Of a stretch of DNA of 64,000 nucleotides, positions 13,470 through 24,800 are shown one piece after another. The stretch comes from Mesocentrotus franciscanus (lineage: Eukaryota; Echinodermata; Echinoidea; Camarodonta; Strongylocentrotidae). Position numbers and translations under genes: made by a program. The notes under the pieces were generated by a model that saw only the letters and a program-made list of their open reading frames with translations, was not told the DNA's origin and made no database searches. The stretch covers positions 29,806,782 through 29,870,781 of the forward strand of contig CP137682.1 in NCBI GenBank assembly GCA_037976565.1, written 5' to 3'. How positions within the stretch are numbered: the stretch's first letter is position 1; the number at the start of each line of letters is the position of its first letter.

Positions 13470-13668
13470 TGTTAAAGCCCCTCTGCACTACTTTGGCCAG
13501 GAGGGATTAGAGGGATTAGCGTGGTCATTGACAGGTGGTTATCTTATCGAGTCAGCTCTCAATCAACATAAGAAAAAGAGGATCATGGGGGACCAACAGG
13601 CCCCGCTTAGGCATTGTTTTCTATATAGAGGAGCAAGTAGCTACAAGTAGTACAGTGGGGCTTTAACA
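13470..13668. mobile_element. MITE, 199 bp, TGTTAAAGCCCC terminal repeats
   Basis: Left end TGTTAAAGCCCCTCTGCACT, right end reverse complement TGTTAAAGCCCCACTGTACT; inverted repeats of about 24 bp with two mismatches. The 63-codon ORF inside is not a gene. Confidence 0.8.
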
Positions 13669-13908
13669 GAAAGATTTGATAATCCGCTTGTACAACTTAT
13701 TATTGAACACGTACTGCATGTCATGGAAAAGTTGGTTTATCATAATATAAATAATATATTAAAAAATATATATTACATATATATGTTGTTGTTGTTTTTG
13801 TTTTTGTTTGGAGGGGGGTCATGAAGCCAAAACATATGCCCAGACAAAATTGCCAGGCAGATAAAATGTCACCCCTACTTCAGAATAAAACATAATAACC
13901 TTTTCCAG

Positions 13909-14060
13909 ACAACTTTCAGCCAGCCCAAGGAGATACCAGCACCTCCAGTGCTACATTATTAGTAGAATCAGAGGAGTTTGACGAGAGTTCAAATCCCGAG
14001 AAAGTCATAGACGTCACTACAAGTTCAGTTAACGAGGCCATTTGTCAGTTTTGGTCAAGC
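13909..14060 (+). pseudogene. Possible orphan exon or gene fragment, plus strand
   Basis: An acceptor-like AACCTTTTCCAG precedes an open frame of about 50 codons that reads NFQPAQGDTSTSSATLLVES, then EEFDESSNPEKVIDVTTSSV and NEAICQFW, before stop TAG at the edge of the next repeat. Composition (Ser/Thr/Glu-rich, balanced codons) looks coding, unlike its surroundings. I do not recognise the family and see no partner exon. It may be a remnant truncated by the repeat at 14045. Confidence 0.3.
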
Positions 14061-14545
14061 GCGTAGCCAGAATTTTATTATAGGGGCGGGCGGGGGTCGG
14101 TAGTGAGCGCGCAAAGCGTGCGAATCACTTACAGAGCGCGATTTGCGCGCTCCTAGGGGATGGGTGCCGCGCGAAGCTTTGACGTTTCATTCAATTATTA
14201 GAGAAAGAAGACAATTCGTTGTACCGTTCTCGACCCTTAATCCTTGTCTGAATTTAGTCCCCCTCCGCGAAGCGCGGAAGCTTTGACGTTTCATAAAATT
14301 ATTAGAGAAAGAAGACGATTCGCTGTGCCGTTCTCGACTCTTAATCTTTGTCTGAATTCAGTTTCCGGCCCCCTCCTGCGCGAAGCGCGATAGCTTTGAC
14401 CTTTCATTAAATTATTAGAGAAAGAAGACGATTCGTTGTATACCGTTCTCGACTTAATCCTATTTCGCGCGAAGCGCGGAAGCTTTGACGTTTCATTAAA
14501 TTATTGGAGAAGATGACGATTCGTTGTACCGTGCTCCTTCTTCTT
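14045..14545 (+). repeat. Dispersed repeat (GCGAAGCGC family) in about four tandem sub-units of about 110 bp
   Basis: Sub-units each contain CGCGAAGC, GAAGCTTTGACGTTTCAT, AAATTATTAGAGAAAGAAGA and a CCGTTCTCGAC motif. The single-unit relative is at 4235-4440, so this copy has expanded internally. Confidence 0.85.
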
Positions 14546-15224
14546 CCTGCGTCCTCTTCCTTTTTTTTTCTTTTTTTTTGGGCGACCTCCCCACCGCCCC
14601 CTGGCCCTAGCCTGACTTTGGCTAGGATTTTCTGTAAGATTTGCCTTGACATCAGAAAACATTCAATACTTCATTGACTGTTGACCAATTGTATAACCAA
14701 TATTTTATTGTGTAGTGTAACGAGGACTTCATTTTGAAAGGGCTGGTATAAATGAAGTTTAAAGGTATTAGCCATTTCTGAGATTTGTTATTAGGCATAT
14801 ACGTGTGATGAGCACAAAAAAGGGTAAGTGAGATAGCGAAGCTTCGCTACGTAATATATCCCATTAGCCAGGAGTTCTTGTCAATCCCAGCATCATCTAT
14901 TAAAATCGTGTGAGAGGTTCCCGCGCAAAAGGCAAACTATTCTGATACATCTTGGTTTCGCGCGCTATGCTGATGAATGGAATAACTGGGTGTCACATTC
15001 TCGTCCGGAACTCGTAAACTATTAGTCGCTTTCAGTTTATTTTTTAAAGGGGCATAGGGGGTGGCCGTTTACTTCGATCAGGCCACCCCTTATGCATTGC
15101 AAGCCCCAGTCGCTTTGCGAACCTGCACACACCAAGCTATTACTTTTAACGGTACATGTAGTAGCACTCATTTGCACACCATCCCGAGTGTTGATGAAAT
15201 TCCATGTTTAAAAGCTTAGACCAG

Positions 15225-15434
15225 ATAATAAACCTCTTCAAATAGAGCAAACGAACCAGTACTTTTCAAATGAGAAGTGAATAGATTTCTTTAATTTTCG
15301 TTGAAGTTTGATTAGTGACCCTCCACGACACAATTGTTTGATTCAAAGAAATGAAAGAAATCTATTCACTTCTCATTTGAAAAGTACTGGTTCGTTTGCT
15401 CTGAAATTTGAAGAGGTTTATTATCTGGTCTAAG
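15225..15434. repeat. Long hairpin: 68-80 bp inverted arms, about 60 bp loop
   Basis: Arms 15225-15292 and 15354-15434 are inverted copies with ATAGATTTCTTT, TTCAAATGAGAAGTGAAT and CAGATAATAAACCTCTTCAA; one arm has a few extra bases. A partial copy of the same sequence lies at about 16170-16255. Likely a foldback or MITE remnant. Confidence 0.85.
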
Positions 15435-15460
15435 ACTATAAGAGCTTCTACCCATAGAAC

Positions 15461-16055
15461 TTAAAGGAAAATCCAACCAAAATAGACAACTACTCTAAAT
15501 AAAAGCAGCAAAATGAGAGAAGCAAGCTGATGAAAGTTTCAAATAAATCTGACTAAATATAAGAAAGTTATGCATTTTTGAAAGTTGTAATCACTATACG
15601 TATGGGCACTTCAAATTGGCTGAAGCGGTAATGTCATTGTGATGTAGTGTCGGTCTACTTTCCCATCTGTTCCAACATATAAAATTCCAAAATATAAATT
15701 TTCAAAAATCATGGCTCAGGAGGGTCTATTCTTTTAGAGGACCTATAATAATATGCTATCTATAATATATTTTGAGTAGTGCCCCAAGGAGAAGGAACTT
15801 ACGAGAAAAACAGAAATTAGTGATATGTTTGTATACGGCAAATGTGAGAGTTATCCACGTCCTACGTCACAATCCACTGACCAAACTACCAATTTGAGAT
15901 TCGCTGTTTGAGATTCGCTGTGATCTCATAGTCATATTTCAAACATTCATAACTTCCTTACTATTGGTCCAATTCATTTCAAACTTTTGCCAGTTTCTGT
16001 TATTTCTCTGCTTTCACACAAATCAACTTATTACAAAGGCTGGATTGCACTTTAA
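15461..16055. mobile_element. TTAA-flanked MITE, about 595 bp, long inverted ends (Kolobok-like)
   Basis: Left TTAAAGGAAAATCCAACC and right GGCTGGATTGCACTTTAA are inverted, and similarity continues inward for about 100 bp (AGAAAGTTATG against CATAACTTCCT). TTAA tips suggest Kolobok- or piggyBac-type target choice. No transposase ORF. Confidence 0.7.
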
Positions 16056-16060
16056 TCAAA

Positions 16061-16132
16061 ATTGGGGAGGTTGTGCAAATGAGGGCTAATATCTGTACAG
16101 GTAGTAGCCCTCATTTGCACACCCTCCCCAAT
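16061..16132. repeat. Inverted repeat, 28-bp arms, 16-bp spacer
   Basis: Arms 16061-16088 and 16105-16132 match at 27 of 28 positions (ATTGGGGAGG ... GAGGGCTA). They look like two abutting element ends. Confidence 0.85.
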
Positions 16133-16370
16133 TTCTATGAAATTCCATGGGTAGGCATGATAATAACCCTCTTCAAATTTTAGAGGAAACGAACGAGTAT
16201 CTTTCAAATGAGAAGTGAATAGATTTATAGAAGTTGATAATTAACCCTCCACGAACCATAACGTGATATATGTGACAATAATATTCAAATATGTTGGCAA
16301 TTTGAAAATGGAAATCCAAATATTATCTATGATTGTTTTTAAATCAATTTAAGTCTCTATATGATGGTTG

Positions 16371-17280
16371 TTTTCCAAAAGTCCAGAAGCCTTTTAAGCC
16401 CAGAAAAGACAAGTTGTGGTTTAATGATGATTTACGTAAAATATGCAAGAAGAAATACCGCTTATATAAAAATACATAAATTGTCCTACTCCAAAAAATC
16501 ATAATTTTATAAATTGTATAGAAATAAATGAAATAATAAAATATTAAAAATTCAAAATGAATATTATCATCAAAAATTTGTACAGGTGCAATTTGATATG
16601 AAGAAAACATGGAACTTAATTAATATGGCCATGGGCAAATTCTCCAAAAGACAAATGTTGAAAAACTCATTGTAGATGATCGATCCATCAATGATAATAA
16701 TGACATTGCTAATGAATTCAACGATTTTAAAATCAATATTGGTCCGTCTTTAACGCAAAATATCCAAGATACTCATTTTAACTCTACGTGTAATTATGTG
16801 CAATATTAAGAAGAAAAAAAAATCAATCTGCTTTTTTTTAATGCCGATTACTCCAAAAGAAATAATTTATATTGTTTGTAATCTTAAGAATCGATCGAGT
16901 ACTGGTTTCGATGAGATACATATTTCCATCGAAAAAGAGTCATCCACATTATTTGTTTTCCATTGTGCAATATTTTCAATTCTTCGATGTTGTCAGGAAT
17001 CTTTCCAGATAATTTAAAAATAGCCAGAGTGATACCTGTATTTAAAAGTGGTTCTACTGTAAATACTAATAACTATAGACCTATTTCTGTGTTACCTGTA
17101 TTCTCTAAGATCTATGATCATAAATACTCACTTTTCCCTATATTTTGTCCAGATTACCTTTATGATGTATATTATATTGTATATATGATTATCTTTGTAA
17201 TGTATGTTTTTTTGACTTTATATCTATGTGATATTGAATGTTATTTTATGTAAATGTTCTTTATGATGAATGAAATAAAT
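16371..17280 (+). mobile_element. LINE fragment: linker and N-terminal reverse transcriptase, frameshifted
   Basis: Translated pieces in several plus frames give LKNRSSTGFDEIHI, then SGIFPDNLKIARVIPVFKSG, then NNYRPISVLPVFSKIYD. These are reverse transcriptase motifs of non-LTR retrotransposons (Jockey/CR1/L2-like group). Upstream text resembles the endonuclease-RT linker. Stops and frameshifts make it dead. The RT breaks off after KIYD and a 3'-end-like AT-rich tail ending in GAATGAAATAAATATG follows. Confidence 0.8.
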
Positions 17281-17339
17281 ATGACTATCTATATAATTAT
17301 CAAGTGTTAAATTCAAAGAAAAGAAAAAAATCTATTTAC

Positions 17340-17735
17340 TTCTCATTTCAAAACTATTATTGTTGGATGTGTATATAGGGCTCCTAACTATGATAGTACA
17401 TATCCTTTGTTGAGAATTTAGAACATCAGCTACAGATATTGAGTAGAGAAAACAAGGAGATATATTTAATGGGTGACTTCAACATCAATTTATTGAATTA
17501 TGATAATGATTAATGATCATAGTGTTAAAGATTTTGTAGATTTTATGTACTCATTTGGATTATTTTCTCTTGTCACTAAACCTACCCGTATAACTGAAAT
17601 TAGTGCAACATTGATCGACAATTTCACAAACTGCATTCAAAATGAGTTAAGTTCAGGTGTAATATGTTCAGATATTTCAGATCATATGCCTATATTTCGT
17701 GTAAAAAAAGGGCTCTGTGGTAACTTCTGTTAAAA
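17340..17735 (+). mobile_element. LINE fragment: endonuclease domain, frameshifted
   Basis: Plus-strand pieces read IVGCVYRAPN, YLMGDFNINLL, then SFGLFSLVTKPTRIT, LIDNFTN and SDISDHMPIF. These are the conserved motifs of LINE apurinic endonucleases (EEP fold), including GDFN and SDH. At least two frameshifts. It lies 3' of the RT fragment, the reverse of the normal EN-RT order. Confidence 0.8.
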
Positions 17736-17879
17736 GAGATGGACAACTATTTGCAGATGAAAGAATATCAAGGTTCAAGCATTTTTCTCACAACTGAACA
17801 ACTTTACCAAGTCCCTCTAAAATAAAAGACGTTAGGCCTACAGTATTATATATTCTACTATTTTTTAAAACTTCTTTCA

Positions 17880-18370
17880 AATAAAATAGGTAGAAACCAC
17901 ACATGAAAAGTATATGTCACTATATTGCAATGTACTGAATATAATCCGAGAACAAATGGTGTGGGACTTCTTGAATTGTGTGAACCATCCCGTCTGAAGA
18001 ATTCTCTGGCAGCAGCAATCTTCAGGGTCGCACAGGCCATAAAATCTTGCGAGGCTCGATTTCATCGTCTTTTCAACCCAGATTCAACCATGATTCAACA
18101 GTTTGATGATTATGCCACTTGACACTTTTATTGCCCATAAAATGATGGAGAATGGTTGAATTTTAGATGGAAATGTAGTGGATTTTTTTTTAATGGCTCT
18201 TCCTAGCAACGGGATATGGGGATCCTGGAATTCAACCAAAAGTAACCCAAAATTCAACCATAATTAAACAGTTTTCACCGAGTATTCCCCCAGTAATTCA
18301 GCTATATTTCAGGTACGTTATGTTCGTAGTGTAAGTACTGTCATTGTCAATATTATATCAATAAACATCA
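17880..18370. other. Intergenic or intronic stretch with ATTCAACCA motifs
   Basis: Several scattered ATTCAACCA / TGGTTGAATT motifs; overlapping short ORFs on both strands without domain character. No gene called. Confidence 0.5.
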
Positions 18371-18588
18371 ACAGCAACAAAACAAATTTGTGTACAAATT
18401 CAACCTATGTTTTGGGTGATAAATGCACCCACGAAGTTGTGGCTTATTACATGAATTACGTGACTCAATAATTTTACTTTGGGGGAATATAATCTCTTTA
18501 TCAAATGTATCTTTATTATTGAACACCAAGGCTTCAACTATGAGACACTTGTACTCTTTTCCCTTGGCACACACAATCGTAGACATAC

Positions 18589-18804
18589 CTTCCTTAGTGT
18601 AGGAGTGTCTTTGATGTCACAGTGAACTTTCTCTGCATTATTGGCAAGGAGGTGCAGGGCAGTGTGATCATTATGATCTTGAAGATTGATATCAGCACCT
18701 TGTGACACCAGAAACTCTATGCTGTGGGATTCTCCTTGGAATGCAGCCAGGTGTAGTGCTGTCATTCCTTGCACGTTCTTAGCGTTCACATCCAACCCAT
18801 GATC
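18589..18804 (-). CDS. MIB-like exon 14: ankyrin repeats (last exon recognised)
   Basis: A 72-codon exon, phase 0, with acceptor GATGGAAG and strong donor AGGAAG|GTATGT. It encodes DHGLDVNAKNVQGMTALHLA, AFQGESHSIEFLVSQGADIN and LQDHNDHTALHLLANNAEK, followed by a charged stretch ending DTPTLRK. Two ankyrin units are clear (G-M-T-A-L-H-L-A-A; G-A-D-I-N-L-Q-D; H-T-A-L-H-L-L-A). A donor follows, so the gene continues leftward. I found no following exon, no RING finger and no stop that I trust. Confidence 0.9.
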
Positions 18805-21800
18805 CTTCCATCAGCACAAAATATAAAACGTTCATTCTTTGGTCATGTAATAGATAGATCAGGTTCATCCTAATCTAATGAAGAGATTGATTTAGCCTAA
18901 TTGGGTATAATGTAATATCTGAGTTAACTGAGAAATAGAAGACTGTTCGACATGCTCCACCCATTGCCTGCAGGAACTGTGAGGTCTATGGGAATTATAC
19001 AAATTAGTAGTCATCATGTTAAAACAAGAGATTTACATTGCATAATGTGTCTCTTGTATTGATAGCCTACATGTACCTGTACAAGCTTGTACTAGACAAA
19101 TAAAGTTGACTTTCAGGTACATGTATCTTTACACATTCACCATACCATAACAAATACCGATATTCAACTGTCATATATCTAATCCAATCCAATACATTTG
19201 TAAAATCAGAAGTACATAAACATGGACAATTATAAAGAGCTACTTGCAGAAGGGGGAATGTTTTTTTTCTAAGACAATAGCATTTGATTTTATGTTTCAC
19301 ACTTGGCTGGTAGCTTACTCAGAGGAAGACGTTTATAATGTCATAACTGAAATGCAAACGCATAATTTTTTATTTATTTATTTATTTATTTATTTATTTT
19401 TTTTTTTTGGGGGCAAAAGCTTCAAAATTACATTACTGTTTCCAGTGCAAGATCAATCTATACTGGTATTAAGTGGGTTGTCATGGAGCTAATCAAGACC
19501 GGAAATGGGTACTTTTGTAAGGCCATTGTGTTGCACAAAGCAATCCTTGAGTCAATTGGTGCCTACTGTTTTGTGCAAAATTGCATGTATGGCAAAGTAG
19601 TGAGCATTCTGAGAGGGTACAAAGAAAGCAGCAGAAATGTTAAATTTAGCATTACCACCCAAAAATGGGTCTTTTGCATTCCAGATGTGTCTCAATATGC
19701 CTTAACATTTTGCTAGGGTACTTGAGAGTCCAAGTAAATTACCTTTACAGCCATAACGACCTTCATGACTTTTACACTGTTATTGACTGCACCGATATGC
19801 AATATGGTGTGACCGCCATCCGTTACAACAACAATAGATCGAGGGCAACTCTGTGCAATTAACTCAGCAGGCCTAAAATGTAAAATTAAAGAAAAAGAAA
19901 ATTTATAAGATCGGACAGAAATTTTCCATATTTATGAATTCAAGTTGATGTTCGTAATCTCTTTTCTAACGATCCTTGCTAAACATGTATATGAATGACC
20001 ACACCCTTCCCCAGGCTCCTTTGCATTTAAATCAAGATAACTTGTCAAATGGATTTGCCTCCGTTCAGATAGAGTACAATGCTTATTGTACGACACATGC
20101 TTTGGCAACGATTATTCAGCAGTCAATGTATAATAATAACTGAATTTCTACATGTACAATGAGTAGACAAAAAAGTATAATTATTCTATGACCTATGTCA
20201 TAAATAAATAATTAATCTTATATAATAATGAAGCTATATAATCTTCTTTTGAATTGCAATCCCTTCACCATAAGCGATTCTACACATTTTCTATGGGAAA
20301 AGTGGCATATAATATTGACTCTTCACCAAATCACAGAAACTATCACCAAGTGATATATATTTTCTACGGGTCGCAGTTCCATTGATTGCTATGGGCGCCA
20401 TAATCCATATATACGCCATTGTTTATACAGAGTTGTGAATTGATTTCAAGATATTCAAGCCCAGGAAAAATCAAATACTTACTCTTGGCTACATCACAAC
20501 CCTTTCTCAATCAAGAAGATATGAATTTGCCTGCCTATGCTTAACTGACACAATGGAATTGATGCTTCACACGGAACAAGCATAAAGGATACTTACCGAT
20601 GGTGTCATATCATATATTCAAAGGTGAAACCCATGATCTTTAGCGAAAAAGTGGCCCTCTTTTTTTCATACATTAAAGAACTTTTTTCAGACATGACCCT
20701 TTTTGTATTAAAAAAAGTTAGAAATTGGCTCTAAATCGAGCACTATTCGGGAGCTTATCGATTACAAATTTCCAAAAAGTACTTATTTTTCAGGTACAAA
20801 CGTATTCATATGCTTGCAAACATTGTGAAAATATAACCCCCTTTTCATGAAATGTCTTGCTCTTTCCAAAAACATACCCTTTATTCCAACATTCTTACAG
20901 CCCTGAAAATCACCCCTTTTTTGCATGAAATATATAATGGTCATGCGTACAAGTTCAAGGTCAATATTATAGATATATTGACTGCTATGAGATGCATAGC
21001 TGTTTCTATATGCTGAAGGGGAGGTTACATCCTGCCATGACCCCTCGGGGCGCCGGGGCGTTCCTAGTCCAGAATCTGCCCGGTTCTTTATATTCCCTAC
21101 AGACTTGATTCAAGCCGCCGAAGATGGCGGTATCAACGAACTCATAATTATGCTCACCAGCCCAGCCGGGCGGCGAAATTCTTATTCCTACGAACTTGTT
21201 ATACCTGCGCATGCGCACATGGACATTATCCGCGACCTCATAAATATACGGTTTATTACGTCAAGACTAGTCAACACCGCAGATTGAGCAACCAATCGGT
21301 GAGGTGTGATCGGATAGAGTGCTGCGCTTGTGACTGAAAGGTCTCGAGTTCGAATCTAGGTTGGGGCGATCTTTGAACCCTGTTTTCTTTTGCTTATTAT
21401 TATTATAATAAGGAAACTTAGAGCAAATACAAGTAGTATAATTGTAGCCTCTCTCGAAGTCGTCACAGTGGATAAAAAGTAACTAGTTCGTAGGAAAAAC
21501 AATTTCGCAGTCGGGCGTCCTAATTTAATGATCACGCCATCATCGGCTTGTAGTAAGTAAGTAGGGGGAGCGGAGGTAGCGTGAGTGTGGTGGAGATCAA
21601 AATTAAATAGGCCAGATTCTGGACTAGGGCGTTCCCCGAGAGCCAATATCAGCTATGATTCGAATATTAAAGCAGTCCATATATCTTCTATATACCGAAT
21701 TCACAAAAAAAATCTACAAAGAATTCTTGCCTTATCCTTTTCTTGAGTAAAGACTGGTTAAAACATTACAGAAAATCTGAGACACTGTCTGTTAATCTTC

Positions 21801-24800
21801 GCTGGAAACTTGCCTAAAGTTACGATCATTCCGGAATCGCACACACACCGCGCTCGCACGTGGCACAAAGAAAATTTTTACACGTTAACCAATGGGGATC
21901 TCAGCAAAATTTAACTGTGCGGCCCGTTACCCGGGGCAACTTTCTCATTAACTATTGACTGTTAGGCGGGCATGGCTAAAATCACGACTCCCATTTCAAC
22001 CAATCAGATGACTAGATTTATTCAACATGCTAAAGAGAGGTATATTGAAAGGTGATACGACCGGGGGGGGGGGTATACTTACTCTGGTTTGTCTTTGAGA
22101 GCTGCAAGCTGTAGAGCTGTCATCTCTCTCTTGTTAGCCAGAGTCACATCAAGGTCTGGAACTTTCACCAATAGTTCAATGACATCTACCCTGCTCTTGA
22201 TTATAGCGTCATGGAGGGGAGTATCTTTCGCTTTATCCTTATATCAAATTAATGGAAGTTATGTAGCATTAATGTCATATTTCCAATTCTTCTATGTTCG
22301 TAATTGATTGCCTCGTACGAAAGGCATTCCAATCAACTGCAATATCCTGTGGAATAAACACTTTCAGTTACCTATCGCCAAAGTAAATGAATTCATGGAC
22401 GTAATGATTATATTCTTAAGAGATATTAACTGTAATTTATTTCATGATCAGGATGACTACTCCCATACAATTATCCCTCCCCTATTTCCATCAACTACTC
22501 AATTTCTTTGAGTTTCGGAACATTAACCAATATTGTTATATAGCTTTAATCTTGTATCTTGAACTGTACTTAACTTTTTTGCTTCTAAATTTTATTTCAC
22601 CTGCATATACAGTTTTTAGCTCTATTTATTTGTTATTAATTAAGCAAATTAATTAAACAAGCAACCTTTATAGCTTTTATGGTTTGAAAATTACAATCTC
22701 CATCAATCTTCGTTTGCTACTCCGTATTTTTTTATAATAAACATGTAAATGATCAATTCTCAAATGTCTGATCTACTCAAAACAAATGGCAGTTCATATT
22801 AACATTGGAACTTGTAATTCCAATGTAAATATTCATAATACTTGTTCAGTTTCAACATGTTTAGATAAGTTATCAATGTACTTTTATCCAATGACTCTGT
22901 AAATTGAACAACTTCAGCTCTTAGCTGCGTGTTCGGTGATTTCTTTAACATCTTAAAAACAATGAAAAATAAAATAATTTTCAGTCCGACGATTGCACAA
23001 TATACTTTCAGATATCAAAGCTCCCCTCCTCCCCCAGTGACCCCGTGGCCAATCTGCTTCTTTCAACAGAAAATTCAAATACTTCTATCTCAATTTCTGA
23101 AATTACTTTACTTTTAATTTGCATTACCCTTTTATTGTAATATGTTAAATCATGTTTACGTTACTGATATTTCGTATGGAGAATGTCGTACGTGCGTGGT
23201 TGGGGTAATCCAGTTTAAAAAGTCTGTATGGATTATACCTCTCATTAATCAACACAATACCTTTATCTTGACATCCCAGTACACCGATTGCCATGGACCG
23301 TCTCAAGGGTCGTAAGGAATCTTTTAGAACGTTCACTAGACTTGACAGTAGGGACTTTTAGATTTGCACGTCGACATAGTGGACTGCAACGTGTGACGTT
23401 TTTATAAGGCACTGTGATGTCCTTTTAAGCCACTGCCGGGCACGGCCCAGTGCCTTAACACAATAGGGCCTTTTCGTTTGGCACGTCCACATAGACGACG
23501 TCAAAGATATGACGTCATTTCGGCGATTTGCGCATGCGTCGGGTCGTCTAGCGTCGTCAGGCCCGATTTGAGGACGCATTCACCCATGATTTGAGGTTCG
23601 TCAGAAAACTCGAACCCCGTCGTCAAAATGACGTCATCTTGCTATATCGCTGCGTAAATCAGAAGGGAAAGACAAAAAGAGAAAGTGATAGAATGATAAA
23701 AACAAAGAACAACATAAGAAAAGGTTATAGAATAGATAATGAAAAGATAGAAGAGAAGATGAAAGATGGAAAAACAAAGAATAACATAAGGAATGGTAGG
23801 AAGAAAATGATAGTACGATAAAAACAAAGAATTACATAAGAAAAGAATGGTAACAATAAAAAATAACATAAGGAGAGACAGAAAGAGAAATTGATAAAGC
23901 ATAGATAATGGAAGATATAGAAGAAAAGATGAAAGATGGAAAAACAAAGAATAACATAAGGAAAGGTAGAAAGAGGAAATTAATAGAATAATAAAAACAA
24001 ACACTAACATAAGAGAAGGTGATAGAAGGAAGAAATAAAGAATAACAAAAGGAAAGAGAGAAAGAGAAAATGATAAAGCATAGATAATGGAAAGATAGAA
24101 GAAAAGATGAAAGATGGAAAAACAAAGAATAACATAAGGGATGATGGTAGGAAGAAAATGATAGAACGATAAAAACAAAGAATTACATAAGAAAAGGTGA
24201 TGAAAGGAATAAACAAAGAATAACAAAAGGAAGACAGAAAGAGAAAATGATAGAATGGTAACAATAAAAAATAACATAAGGAGAGACAGAAAGAGAAAAT
24301 GATAAAGCATAGATAATGGAAAGATAGAAGAAAAGATGAAAGATGGAAAAACAAAGAATAACATAAGGAAAGGTAGAAAGAGGAAATTAATAGAATAATA
24401 AAAGGAAAGAGAGAAAGAGAAAATGATAAAGCATAGATAATGGAAAGATAGAAGAAAAGATGAAAGATGGAAAAACAAAGAATAACATAAGGAGAGACAG
24501 AAAGAGAAAATGATAAAGAAAAGAAAATTGAAAGATAGAAGAGAAGATGAAAGATGGAAAAACAGATAATAACATAAGAAAAACAGAGAGAGAAAATGAT
24601 AGAAGGAAAAAAAAGAATAACATGACGAAAGATAGAAAAAAAAAATAGAGTAATATACGAAGAATAACATAACAAGTGAAATAAGGAGAAATTGAATAAG
24701 CGAGCGGGGGCCATTACGTCATCGTGTTGAGAACGGGCCTCGACTACATACGAAAAGGGTAGTGAACAGGACGGGTCGACTGCAGCCAATTCGCATCGTT

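Noticed and set aside
23642..24670. 342-codon minus-strand ORF rich in Phe, Leu and Ser
   Set aside because: It is the translation of a purine-rich minisatellite; several frames are open, which is typical of repeats.
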